Origin: Anaeramoeba flamelloides
Taxonomy: Eukaryota > Metamonada > Anaeramoebidae
DNA length: 64,000 nt
Direction: 5' to 3'
Assembly (NCBI GenBank): GCA_027625915.1
Contig: JANTQA010000015.1
Span: 11,747,001-11,811,000 of the forward strand
Positions 24,229 through 36,100 of the stretch are shown here, one piece after another. The translations under genes were made by a program, and so were the position numbers. The first letter of the stretch is position 1. Every line of letters begins with the position of its first letter. The notes below the pieces were generated by a model. The model saw only the letters and a program-made list of their open reading frames with translations, was not told where the DNA came from and did no database searches.

Positions 24229-24782
24229 TTTCAAAAATTGTGACTCACCTGAAATAATAAATTGAAAAAAAAAAATTATCCTTTAGTATTCAAGAACAAT
24301 TAATAACTAAATATGATTTGTAATTAACTTTTAAGTCATTTTAAATCTATAAAAGCCTGATATATTGAAAATTAAAAAAAAATCAAACCAAAAACGAAAA
24401 AAAAGTGAGTCAAAATTTTTGAAATGAGCATTACCGATTTTTTATTACTGAACTTTCACTGAAAAAAAGTTGAACAACAATATTTTTTATGAATAATTAA
24501 ATCCATTTTCAAAGACATTACATTCTCAATTTTCTTAGTGATTATTTGTCTTTTCGAAGATCTCTTTTTTTTTTCCACATGATCTTTTGAAAAAAAAAAA
24601 AGAAAAAGAAAAAGAAAAGAAAAAGAAAAAAAAAATTTGAAAAAGAAAAAAAAAAAAAGAAAAATTAAAAAAAATGATTCTGATCCAAAAATTTGAAAAT
24701 ATTTTTTTATAAGAATACTGGAATAAACCCTCAAAACAACTCCCATTAATATTATAAAGTGAGTCAAAATTTATGAAAAATA
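24229..24782 (+). mobile_element. GTGACTCA-ended family, copy 2, directly upstream of KIFBP
   Basis: The left end TTTTTCAAAAATTGTGACTC and the right end (reverse strand) TTTTTCATAAATTTTGACTC are terminal inverted repeats of about 30 bp. A third, internal copy of the same motif lies at 24,404-24,425. A tract of AAAGAA and GAAAAA hexamers fills 24,590-24,665. No coding capacity. Because the right end lies about 90 bp before the KIFBP ATG, the promoter or 5' UTR of that gene probably lies in or across the element. Confidence 0.78.
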
Positions 24783-24872
24783 GTTTTAATGAAAATACTT
24801 TTAATGTTTTTGAATCAAAAATTTACAGAATAAAATGTCATTTTTTTTCAAATATTTATGAATTAATTCTGA

Positions 24873-27209
24873 ATGGAAATTTCGTTAGAATATGAAGAAT
24901 TAATTTTAGAAGTTATTTCAGTTCTTGAAAACACAAACAAAAAAGACAAGAAACTTGATTTTCACAAAATTTCAGAGCTTCTTGAAACAATTGAATTTAC
25001 GAGAAAATCAATAGATTTTGTAAACGAAGATAACAACAATGATTATTATAAGAATGTTGAAAATGAAGAAAACGAAAAAGAAACGAAATTAGAACTGAAA
25101 ACCCATAAAGAAACTTTCCATGATGAAGAGACTATGAAAAAAACAGAAAAAGAAAAAGAAAAAGAAAAAGAAAAAGAAATTGAAAAAGAAATTGAAAAAA
25201 GAAGTAAAAAAGAAAAAAAAATAAAAAATGAAAAAGAAAACATCAACTTTCAAAACGAACAAGACTATTACGCACTCATTTATTGGGAAGCAAAATTAAG
25301 TCAATTTCTTTCAAATTTTTCTCCTTCATCCGAAAGAGATCAAAACACAATCGAATTATACCAAGACTTTTCAGACTGGTGCTACCGGTTTCAAGATCCA
25401 CTCCCACGAGAATTACAAGACAGTTATTTCCAACAATCAATATTATTTAGTTCCTTAAATGAAGCCGAATATGCCCAAGAGTGCTTAGAGTATGCAGAAG
25501 AAACGTACTATGATCTATTGCGAATTAGTCAGCCAATTTATGATTCTACATACAACCCTCATGTTCAAGTGATCATCTCTTCACTTCCGTTCAAGGACAA
25601 AAATGACAAAAAAATTCGGCTCACCTTGGACTGGAGTAAAATTGAATTGATCCCTTTTAAAAAAGAAATAATCACTGCAAGCAAATATCGCAACAAGCAA
25701 ATGTTTCAAAGCAATTTCTTTTATCAACAATTCTTTCATTCAGAGTATGATCTCGATCATATTATTCAAATGAGAACAATTTTTAAAAGAACATTACTGG
25801 GAATGATTCGCACAGAAGACGAGTTAGGGTATAGATATAAATATACGTGGCATTTGGGGCAATTAATCGAGGCCAGAATAATTGATTATTTGTTTTTTGA
25901 CAATTCAAAAGCAAAGCAACAAAACAATTCACAATTCAAAGCTTGGGTTTACGATTTGTTTTTGCTGTTTGAAATATACCTAAAGGAATCAGTTTGGTAC
26001 AACGCAGAACGTACATTATTTTTAGCCAATAATATTATTTTATTATTGGAACAAGAATTAAACCCCAATCGGGATCAAAGCAATAATAATTCACAACAAC
26101 AAAATAAAAAATCCAAGAACAAGAAAAAGAACAAGAACAAGAACAGGAACAGGAACAAGAACAAGAACAAGAACAAGAACAAGAACAATAAAAGGAAAAG
26201 TAAAAACCAAAAACAAAAAAAAAAACAGACAAACAGGCAAAGCGGTCAAAATCAAAAAAAATCGATGAAAAGAGATGAAGAATGTTTAGGGTTACGCTCA
26301 GAAATGCTTTTAAACTTTGGTAGGTTATACCAACAATTTTTGCTGGAATCTGCAAAAGAGGGCCAGAAGAAAGATCAGAAAACAAACAAAACAAAGATAC
26401 CCGAGAGCGGAATTGAAGAACTTGAGGGGGAATTGGATGACGATTTATTAATATACAATTTGGTTTGCCCACATTTAGAATTGTCAAATGAATGTAAATT
26501 TTTCAAAAGCCCACCAACAGACTTAAGCCAAGCAAAGAAATTATATAACTCATCAAAAATATTTTTCAATAGAGCAAAAAAATTCTATACCTTTACAGAT
26601 CATGTCTTTGACCATATTGAAATTATTAGAAATTTGAGTTCGTTATCAAGTATACTAATGGTTTGGGAAGATGATTTTAAAAAAAAATGTCAAATGTTGG
26701 AAGAAAGAATAAATATTCTTGAGCCATTATGGAATAAATTAGAAATTAACAAAGATTATCTTCCCTATTTAAAAGAAATTGCGCTTGAAATAGCGCGTAT
26801 TTGTGAGTCTTGGGTAAAAATCCAAATTTTGAATTCCAACACTCGGATCTATTCCCAAAAGGTTACTTCAATGAATCAAAAATCGATACAATATAACAAA
26901 TCGTTTTTATTGCTACATCAACCAGCTCCAAAAAAAATGGGAAATCTTTCTTCAAAATTGGTACTCCGTGGGAAGGAAGAAGCAACCAAATGTATAACAG
27001 TGGCAATGAATATTGCCAGCTCTTATGCCAAAATACCCCCAACAAAACTTTCGCAACAAAAGCAATGTATCGTCAATGCCTTAAGGCAATACACTTGGAT
27101 TTCAAAGTTTTTTGATGAGCACCCAAAATTAAAAAAGCATTTTTTAGATGAACAGCGTATTTGTGAACAAATGATCATGATGCTAGAGCATAATTTAAAA
27201 AAATTATAA
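24873..27209 (+). CDS. KIFBP: KIF-binding protein (KIFBP/KBP), single exon, 778 aa
   Basis: KIFBP is a TPR-like helical protein that binds kinesin motor domains and blocks microtubule attachment. The C-terminal block is diagnostic: TFTDHVFDHIEIIRNLSSLS, then WEDDFKKKCQMLEERINILE-PL, matches human VTDHIEVVQDHSALFKVLAF and ETDMERRCKMHKRRIAMLE-PL. Further matches are SQAKKLYNSSKIFFNRAKKF before it and a helical tail ending YTWISKFFDEHPKLKKHFLD. N-terminal TPR-like pairs include NEAEYAQECLEYAEETYYDL and ARTLFLANN-type segments. Two low-complexity inserts make it longer than the 621-residue human protein: EKEKEKEIEK (nt 25,140-25,240) and NKNKNRNRNKN (nt 26,115-26,190). The ATG follows an in-frame stop closely upstream. 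Its promoter area abuts a MITE-like copy. The gene faces delta-COP tail to tail. Confidence 0.9.
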   Translation: MEISLEYEELILEVISVLENTNKKDKKLDFHKISELLETIEFTRKSIDFVNEDNNNDYYKNVENEENEKETKLELKTHKETFHDEETMKKTEKEKEKEKEKEIEKEIEKRSKKEKKIKNEKENINFQNEQDYYALIYWEAKLSQFLSNFSPSSERDQNTIELYQDFSDWCYRFQDPLPRELQDSYFQQSILFSSLNEAEYAQECLEYAEETYYDLLRISQPIYDSTYNPHVQVIISSLPFKDKNDKKIRLTLDWSKIELIPFKKEIITASKYRNKQMFQSNFFYQQFFHSEYDLDHIIQMRTIFKRTLLGMIRTEDELGYRYKYTWHLGQLIEARIIDYLFFDNSKAKQQNNSQFKAWVYDLFLLFEIYLKESVWYNAERTLFLANNIILLLEQELNPNRDQSNNNSQQQNKKSKNKKKNKNKNRNRNKNKNKNKNKNNKRKSKNQKQKKKQTNRQSGQNQKKSMKRDEECLGLRSEMLLNFGRLYQQFLLESAKEGQKKDQKTNKTKIPESGIEELEGELDDDLLIYNLVCPHLELSNECKFFKSPPTDLSQAKKLYNSSKIFFNRAKKFYTFTDHVFDHIEIIRNLSSLSSILMVWEDDFKKKCQMLEERINILEPLWNKLEINKDYLPYLKEIALEIARICESWVKIQILNSNTRIYSQKVTSMNQKSIQYNKSFLLLHQPAPKKMGNLSSKLVLRGKEEATKCITVAMNIASSYAKIPPTKLSQQKQCIVNALRQYTWISKFFDEHPKLKKHFLDEQRICEQMIMMLEHNLKKL

Positions 27210-27900
27210 CCAACATTTAAATTTTTAATTGATATCATTTGTGGTTTTTTTATTGTTTTTTTCATTTTATCATAGCAAATTTAAAATAATATGTTTATAA
27301 ATAATGAATATTATTACAATACTTAATGATGATGACGAAATTGGTACTTATTTTTATTATTATTATTATTTGGATTTGGATATATTTCCCTTCTTTTAAA
27401 TCCACTTTAAAAGTTTTCACAATAATTGTAATTAACAGTTTAACAATCATTTCTTCCTATTCCTATTCATATTGCCAATAAAACAATTTTCTATTTTTAA
27501 TTTTTTTTGAACAAATTTCGAAAAATAAATATTTTGTCCTATTTGATAATTGACATTAATAGAAAAGTTCCACCAAAAGTAAAAGAAGACTCCAGAAACT
27601 AACCTTAAGGTAGATATATTTGAGCTAACGTGATTATAATTTAGCTCCGATCAATTTAAAATTTGTTACAATTCCAATTTTAGAAAATGTTTTTTTCGGT
27701 TTGGAAGGTTATACTTTTCGTCTGAGTAATAAATTCCTTCAATAGATTCTATATTTGGAGTTTACAATATACAACAAAAAATTATAAATCCCAGTTAGCT
27801 TTTCATAAGCACTTGAGTAAAAATTAATAAGACGAGAAAAATTAAAGTTAATGATTCTACAGGTATTCAAACATAAAAACAAAAATAAATGTAAAAGATC

Positions 27901-28439
27901 TAAGCTCCCAATTCAAAATTTGTGAGACACAAAAATTCAATTTTTGAAAAAAAAACTTGTTTAATCAATTCTAGATGAAATACCAAATTAGAACCATTCA
28001 ATTAATGGAAATGTAAATAATTGTTTAGAAATTACAATACTCACAAAAAAAAGAATAAATAATTTTCACTACTAAAAACTTATTTGTGTGTTATTAATTT
28101 TGGCTCGAGAAAAAAACAAAAAAATTCATTCTAAATTTGTTTATATTCTATTAGGATTATTGATCGATCAAAAGGTCAGATACCATCAACGAATTTTTTT
28201 TGAGTTTTTCTATTTTAAAGAAATCCACTTTAAGATAATATCAACTGTTTGAAAAAAATTATTGATAGAACCAAAAAGGTTAAAATAATTCAAAAAATTA
28301 AATGAAAACGAAAAAACTAAATGGAAAAATAATTATCATATTTTACAAAAAATGATAATCATTTTCAATTTCAATGAAATTGAATTATTGTGATTCTTTG
28401 AACGTTTTAATTGTGTTGAAAATTTTGAATTTTAGTTTA
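27901..28439 (+). mobile_element. 540-bp terminal-inverted-repeat family, copy e (near-complete)
   Basis: The left end TAAGCTCCCAATTCAAAATT and the reverse complement of the right end, TAAACTAAAATTCAAAATTT, give a terminal inverted repeat of about 25 bp, each bounded by TA. The interior has ATTACAATACTCAC and a TTGATCGATCAAAAGGTCAG block shared with copies a, b and f. It is 539 bp with no ORF. Confidence 0.8.
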
Positions 28440-28450
28440 GAATCTGTTTT

Positions 28451-28575
28451 AATCTCTTCTCAAATTATTTGACTCTTCATGTCCCAAATCCAAGAATAAT
28501 TGTATGGAAATTAAATTCATTCTTAAGTGAATTATTAACAAATTCATTATACTACACACTTGAACCAGGTACATT
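28451..28575 (+). other. Possible isolated exon, unrecognised
   Basis: An open frame reads NLFSNYLTLHVPNPRIIVWK then LNSFLSELLTNSLYYTLEP and meets a possible GGTACATT donor at about 28,568. The composition (Pro, Trp, balanced hydrophobics) looks coding, unlike most small ORFs here. It starts immediately after the 540-bp element's end at 28,439. No partner exons were found. It could be a relic of a gene cut by the insertion. Confidence 0.25.
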
Positions 28576-29573
28576 AAATTTGAAAAAGTATGTATATATC
28601 AACACTTTTTTATTTTCAAAGTTTTCTGAAGCTTTTGAAAGAAAAAATTTTTGTTTAACTTTCAACCAGTTGTCAAACATTAACAACCAAAACTTACAAA
28701 TAAAAAAAAACATTTTTTTTAAAAGATCGTTCATTCCTAATATTTAAAAAAATAGAATAAAATATTTTTATTATTTTTTTGAAAAAGAATGCCACAGAAA
28801 TCACCCAAACACGAAACATCACATAAATCACAGAAATCAAAGAAACCTGAATCTTAAATTTTTAATTGTTATCTCATGCAAGTCCATACAGTCACTCTGG
28901 TGTTTTACCTTTTCTAAATTAGAGATATGTGTTGCATCCAAAATGAAAAATTTGAAATTTGAGGTTTTTAGGTCTGAAATTAAATATATTTTCTAGTAAA
29001 AGTTTAATAGAGGATAAAATATCGATTTTTTATATTGTATAAAAAACATTTTTTAATGAAAAATACTTATTTAACTGTAAAAGAAAATTAAATCCTATTT
29101 TTTTTTGGTAACCATGTGGGTATTTTGTTTAAATTCATAGATAAAAATCTTATATATTTGTAAAAAAAATAATCTACTGAAAAAAAAAGTAAATTTAAAA
29201 TTAAACCTTTCAACTCATTTGTTTTTTTTTTTTTTTTTCTGAATATATAACAGAAAACATTCAAAAAGTTTAAAAATGAATCATTAAAAAAAAAATTGAA
29301 TTCTAATTATTTTGTAGATTAAAAAAGTCTGAATAATTTAACAATTAAAACCAAAATTTAAACTTTTGAAAAAAACAGATGAAATTTAATGATCTAAATT
29401 ATTTTTAATAATGTTTTTAATAAGGATCAACGATTGAATAATTATCTGGCTATTATTATTATTTCTCCTATATTATTAAAACTTTAATATTTTTTAATTT
29501 TATTAAAAAAATTAAAATTTTAATTACAAAATTCCCCTTTAAAAAATAAACAAAAAATACAAAATAAATTGTA

Positions 29574-29633
29574 ATGGATAAAAGTTTTAATTGGGAAGCT
29601 GGTTCCTACGTGGGGTGTTTCTTAGGGGATAAG
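29574..29633 (+). other. Orphan first-exon candidate (20 codons, GT donor)
   Basis: ATG starts a 20-codon frame reading MDKSFNWEAGSYVGCFLGDK, directly followed by GTATCG, which fits the GTA-type donors used in this window. It is preceded by an A-rich leader like those of ROD and other genes. GC content is visibly higher than the flanks. No second exon on + was found before the antisense delta-COP exon. It is either a relic, a very short gene, or a first exon of a gene that overlaps delta-COP. Confidence 0.3.
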
Positions 29634-30157
29634 GTATCGTTATTAGGTTTTTTTTTATTCTTGTTTTTATTTATAAAATAAATAGATTTTCTAATCATAA
29701 CAAGAATTTAAAAAAAAACTTATAACGGTTAATAATCTTTAATTTGTTTCTCTTTTGGGTATTTTTTTTTCTTGAATATTTTTTAAATCTATCTTTTCTT
29801 GTTCCATTTTTATTTTATTACGTCATTTTACTTCATTCCCATAATAATTTATTCAACAATTTTTCAAAAATATGTTTGGAATAAGAAATTAAAGTTATTG
29901 AAATTCTTTTCAAGTGGGCTTATTTTCAAAAATATTCTTTTAATTTAATTTTTTTTTTTTGGACTGTTATCCTCTATTTTTTTTTTAGTATTACAGAATA
30001 AAAAGAAAAACTATACCAAGAACAAAAATAAAATTAGAACATTATAGATTTATTAATAGAATTTTACTTCTTAAACTAATTATATTAATAAATCTCTTAA
30101 AATTGGTTAATAATAATTTTTTTTTTTTTTTCTATTGGTATTATTAAAAATATACTT

Positions 30158-33100
30158 TTAATCAATATGATATTTTTTTACTTTCATTTGAGATTGTTGT
30201 GAAAATTCAGTTTGGATTGTATTTTCATCTTGGAAATAAAAATTTTCCATAACCTTTAGTTGTGAATAGGTATTTTCGGTACTAAATTTGACTTCCACTG
30301 GATAAAATTCTTCTGATTTACATTTTGTAATTAAAAATTCTAATACACCATCTTGATTTTCTTCATTGATTGTCATTATTGTCCAAGATAAAATTCGGTC
30401 TTTTGAATTAAATGAATATTCTCCATCGATTTGTTGAATAACTGGGGTTCGAGTTCCTCTATGATAATGATAGACAGATAAAAAAATAAATAAAAAATAG
30501 ATAAATAAATAAATAGATCGATAAATATCTGAATAGATAACTGGATAAATACAGAAACAAACAAATAAACAAACAATTAGATGTTTATTGTGTTATATGC
30601 ATTAAGTAATTAATTTTTAAAAAAATTCTTAAAATGTTGGGTTTCAAATTTTTATATTATACCCCAGACTCAATAATATTTCTTCACATGAAAATCAAAT
30701 TTTCTCAAAAAAATTCTCAATTTCTTGATATCATCAAAAAAACTACATATTGAATCTTGTTTTTAAGGAACTAATACTCATAATTGTAAAAATAGATTAT
30801 TCAAACTGAATGTGAAAAAGAAAAGGAATCTATTAACCAAAAACAAAAATCTATCATACAAAAATTTTTAATTGGCAATTAATGTTTTTTAATAAAAATT
30901 TCTTTGAGACAAGGTTATATCCAATCAGCGAATTGAATCAATTTCCCTATATTAGCAAAATTAAATTTAATTTTAATATACAGTTATTAAAAATAGAAGA
31001 CTTGTGTTAATGAAATAAATAAATCCATGCAAAATAATAGAGTATTTTATGATATTACAAAAAACCGAAATAATATCAATAATTCTTATTTATATCTAAA
31101 ATCGTAATTCCTCCACTTTTATAATAAAGTCCACCATTTTTCGATTAATAAATGAAAAATTTTTATTTCAAATACCAATCGTTTTTACTCACAATTAGTT
31201 AAAAAAAATTGAATTGTCTTTGCAAAATTAATTAAAAATGAAAATTTTAAGAGATTTAATTTTCTCTTCCTTATTAAACTATGAGATGTAATTTAAATTT
31301 TTTTCATTTGAATTTTATTTAGTCTATAAATTATATTACAATCATAGTTGTAAAAAAGTTCGACACATTTTTTAATTGGGAACTTTAATAGAGCCTGAAA
31401 ATGAAAAATAAGATCTATTAATAAAAGAAAAAATCAATTATTAAAGATAAAATAAAGTATTAATCACAATAACAGTTTTTCTAAATATTATCTTTTGGTC
31501 AAGATTTTTCTTGGATTAATCTTTTTTTAATATATTTGTTGAATTTAATTTAACTATTTTTATGATCAAAGAAAAGTACTCATTGGATTTTGATATGAAA
31601 GTAGATTTAAATTATATATAAATTGATTTGATTGATAATAAAGTGATGAATTATTTTTTGAAGTTTTTTTGTTTCTTCTTTTAAATGATTTTGCTTTTTG
31701 TTTTCAGGTTTCTGGGATTTCTGGGATTTCTGAGATTTTCTTCATGTTTAGAATTTAAAAACTTTTTTCATTTTTTTTTCCAAAACAGTATTAAAAAAGA
31801 GTAATAAGTTTAAAAATATTTTTTTTTTCATCAAAATTGTTTTTCTTTTCATTTTTTTTATTTTTTTAACTACACATATGAACAAATAAATGTATTAATT
31901 TTTTATTTTTTTTTACTAAATTTATAATTTTCAAAAAGCTATGATATTTTTTATTTTTTTTCCATTTTTTCCAATGCTAAATATTCTTTATATTGGGAAG
32001 AAGGGTGACAAAGGAAAAAATTCAAGTGATATATTTACCAATACTAAGATACTCAAACACATGAATGTGTGGGTAACTTGATTATAAAAAGAAAAAACAA
32101 AGGCTAAAAATATCAAAAGGTTTAAAAGCAAAACGAGATCAAAAAAAAAAAAAAAAAATGACAACAATTAAACAACTACCTTCCAAATGAATATTCATGA
32201 TCAATTATCAAACAAAACTAAATTAACCAAAACTATTGTGGATGTGATTTTTGGGTGTTCTAAATTAAATCAATGCATTTGATTTTTATTTATTTTTTAC
32301 CAATCGCTTATTATAAACCCCTTCTAAACCTAAATTTGTTTTTTTTTTTTTTATCTTTCTGTTTTCTTTGTTTTTTGTCAATTTTGATGGTTTTTTATTT
32401 TCAATGATAATAATAATTTCTGTTTTTTTTCACCCATTCCTTTTTTGCTCTCCTTTTCTCTGTTATAAAAATAATTTCTTGCTTTTTTTTTTTATTCCTC
32501 TCTATTCGTCTTTCTCAATTTGTTAATAAAAAGCTATCATTTGATTCATAATACTGTCGCATCTTTAATGTCAATAAAAATCACTAAATAAAGTTTAGTG
32601 GTTCTGATAACTAGAAGGTTCTATCTTTTGATGTTACCTCTCTTCCATTCAATAAAAAAAAAATCAACTATGATCCTTTTTGGTACTTTCCCAAGGGAGA
32701 GGTTTCTAATAGCAAATAATTCTAGGGTTTCCAATAGAAAAAAAAAACAATTTAAAAAATAATAAAAAATATTTGAGGAAGAAACAGAAATTTGATAATA
32801 TCAAATAATTCTTTCAAAAATCAAAAAAACAAACTAAACCCAAATATTTTTATTCTTTCATTAAATTTTTTTTTTGCTATTAGAAACCTCAGATTTTTTG
32901 ACACGAAACCTTCCCTGTCGGGGCGCATAGGAAAAGATCATAGTTTTTGGTAAAAATTATAAATTAAGTAAAAAAACTTTATAAATTGACTAATATGACT
33001 CGTAATGTCATTAGGAAAAAAGAGCCCAAATCCAAATAATCCCTAACAGCCTAAAACAAAGATCTCCAGAGTATCCACACCACTTATTTTTAATTTCTTC

Positions 33101-36100
33101 ATTTTTTTCTATACTTCTTAACTTCTTTTTTTACTTCTCTTCATTTTTTTTCATGCTTTTCTCTCTTTTTTTTCTTAAAAAAACTAAATTAAATTTCAAA
33201 ATACTTCTAATGACTGTGTCTAGTCTAGACTTTTTTTGGATTGGAAGTCACAAATTTAGTCACTACAAAATTGTCTCTTTACCAGATTAAATGTTTTTTG
33301 TTCTTTTATAATATTTAACCCTTAAGGATCTAGCCATTTACCGTGAATTTGCTCCATACTCAAGGGGTGACCTGAGACTAAAAAGGGTATTGTGGAATAG
33401 CCCTTCTTTTGGCTGACAAAATTCAAACAACAAAAAAAAAATTTCATTGGATCTCTTTGACAAAAAATTCAACGAAGAAAAGAATATAAGTTTATAAGAG
33501 TTCTGAAATTTCAAAAAATCAAAATTTAAAAAAAAAAATTCATTTTTTCTGATTTTCTATTTCCAAATGGTTAAATTTCTTCAATTTAAAACAAATTGCA
33601 TTCTTGAATTTCGCAATCAATTTAATTCGATTTAATTTGATTTGTGGTTATTTTGTAACCCTCTAAATTTGACCAAGTAAGGATTATGTAATATTCTTAC
33701 GATAAAAATAACTCATTTGAAAAATGAAAAAAAAGAAAAAAAAAATCACCGAGATCTCAAAAAGTGTCAAAGAGCGACACTTCAAAACTGATATAGTTGT
33801 TTTCAAAATTGTATATTCTAACCATTCAAATAGGAAATTGAGTGTCGCTCTTTGGCACTTTTTCTAAAAATTTTTTCATCTTTAGTTGTTGATTTTTGGA
33901 GATCGATCGCACTTCATAGGTTGGTTGGTTTTTGATTGGTGTTAGGTCATCATAAAAATTACTAAAAAGTTTTTTTCCATTTCAGAAAAAAAAAATTCAT
34001 CGTAATGACTCGGCCCTTAACAATAAATCTAAAACTGAAAAAATTAAGAGATCCATTTTACACATGTGTAGAACCATCAAAATTTTAAAATGAAATTTGA
34101 ATTTTTTTGAATAATAATTATTTTTCTTTTCATGTATTTTTTTTATTGATTTTTGACAATGCTAATATTTCAAACGTCGGAGTAAAATCAAATTATTCAG
34201 TATCAAATCTGAAAAGGAGTCGAATTATAAAATAGATTGAGTTTTTTTAAAAACCTCAGATATTTTCTTTGACAAGTTAAATAATATCGAAGAAGGTGGT
34301 GTAAATTGTATTTCGAATATTGGCGATGAACGAAACAACCTTTCGACAATTGTTCAATTTTCCATTCAATTTTAAAGTAAAATAAATAAATAAATAAAGA
34401 AAATAAAGAAAAAAAGCATACGGGATCGGTATATTAATTGCAACATCTCTTAATTCAAAATCAAGTAATTTTAAAGAATATTCTGCAACCATGGTCATTC
34501 CTTCTGAGCTTGGAGAAGGCCAAAAAGTAAGGACAATTGGGGGTGATGAAGACGAATCTGAGACTTGCCATTTCATTACTGGTGTGGGGCTGCCATCTGA
34601 CGGGTATTGAGCATTTTGGTTTTTCATTACTAAAAGGTTTTCCTTTGCAAAGGCGCGTTTATTTATTTTGGGGAAGGTGCTGTAGATAATTGCCTTACCA
34701 AGATTATCTGATTTCTCAACTTTCTCAACTTTAAAACCACATTTTGAAAAGGTGGCATCATTAATACGGACAGCCAAGGCACCTGCTAACTGGAATTTTT
34801 CAAGATCACCCGTTCTATTATAAAGAACTGTAATACTTTCACGGATTTCAAAATGGACAGGCTTTCGATCAATTTTTTTACCCTGACTAACAAGTGCCCT
34901 TTTTTCATTTTGGTTTGTTTCTTTTTCAATCTCATTTTCGTTACCGCTTTGATCACTATTTTGGTTTTGTTGGTTATCTTCTTTTTTGATCTGTCCCAAT
35001 TCTTGGAACTTGGAAATTAATCCAGAGCCTTGACCTGTAGCTTTTTTAGTTTTCCGTGATCCAAGAACCAATCCCTTTCTTGGTCCTCCTTTTTTAACCT
35101 TTGGCTTGGCCCTTTCAGTTTTTATGCTCTCGTTAGAATACCCGCTTTGAGGCTGATTTATCTTTTCTTCATAATTGGATGGGAAGTGCTTCTCGTTTGA
35201 GTAACTGCTAGTTTGGTTGCTGAAATTGCTGCCCATTCCGCTGTTGCCCGAGTGAGATGTTTGGTTTCCAAACATATCTTCACTTCCAAACCCACCTCGA
35301 AATGTGCCCCCAGTGTTTCCCATTTTCATTCGATCTTCTTTTTCTTGCTCAATTTTTTGGATCTGTTGTTCTCTCCAAAGCACAGCTTGGCGGCGCTTTT
35401 CTTCTTCCTTTTGTTTATAACGCTCTTCGTTAGAACTTTCCATTTTAATATATGTTTCTATTTGGTTTTTTGAGACCTAAAAATTATAGAAAATAGTATT
35501 ATTTGTGTTTAATGAGCAAGGTTTTAAAGAGCCAAATGTGATTTTTGTTAATTGTTACATCGAATTTTGAAAGATTTTTTTTTTTTCATTTTAAAAACGA
35601 AACAAGGGGCGAAACCAAAAAGTGTCGTTGAAGAAAGAATCGTTTGTTTGGCAAACTGAAGAAAAAAGAAAAAAAATAATGAAAAAAGTTAAATTTATAG
35701 GGTATTTTTGCTTTATAGGTTGTGGTGAGTCTTAAAAAGATCTCTTTTCTTGTTTTATTTTTTTAGCTTGTAGTTTTAAATTTATCTGTTTTTATTGTAG
35801 AGATCTTTTAATTTCCAAATTAAATTGGTTGTTAGTTTTTTAAATAGGTTTAACAAAGATCCAAAGATTCAAAGATCCAAAGAGTAAAATAAAATAATAA
35901 CAAAAAAAAAAATAAAAAAAAAAAAAAAAAAAGACGGAAAGAATTTACATTTTCTTTATAACCATTAGCAATAACTTCGTCAAAGGCGAATATTAATTCA
36001 AAACCAGATTCTTGAATTCCTTGTTCTGTAAGTTGTGAACAATACTCTGGAACTAAACGAGAAAGAAGCCTTAAGGTTTCAAGATCTTCAAGTATATTAC

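Larger units (their letters stand above)
21955..24872. other. Intergenic region between ROD and KIFBP
   Basis: No gene seen. It is largely occupied by two element copies: the 540-bp family at 22,389-22,930 (reversed) and the GTGACTCA-ended family at 24,229-24,782. The right end of the latter stops about 90 bp before the KIFBP start codon. Confidence 0.55.
27210..30157. other. Region between KIFBP and delta-COP 3' ends
   Basis: The two genes converge on this stretch. It holds a near-complete 540-bp element (27,901-28,439), two possible isolated exons (28,451-28,575 and 29,574-29,633) and a 22-codon ORF at 28,789-28,857 (Ser/Lys/His-rich). No complete gene could be assembled. Confidence 0.45.
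30459..34421 (-). other. Giant intron 2 of delta-COP (3,963 bp)
   Basis: Joining NIPI-P to GTRTPVIQQIDGEY fixes both ends. It carries a fragment of the long-inverted-repeat family (31,348-31,705), a 10-bp tandem (31,709-31,738), a 281-bp MITE-like palindrome (32,666-32,946), repeat R3 copy B (33,190-33,330), a 105-bp hairpin (33,759-33,863) and a repeat shared with the corepressor intron (34,085-34,255). No coding exon seen. Confidence 0.85.

Noticed and set aside
34277-34421. The Tyr/Phe-rich tail following NIPIP in delta-COP exon 2 as a real C-terminus
   Set aside because: It is intron read-through; the true C-terminal part of the mu-homology domain is found at 30,158-30,458 in matching phase.
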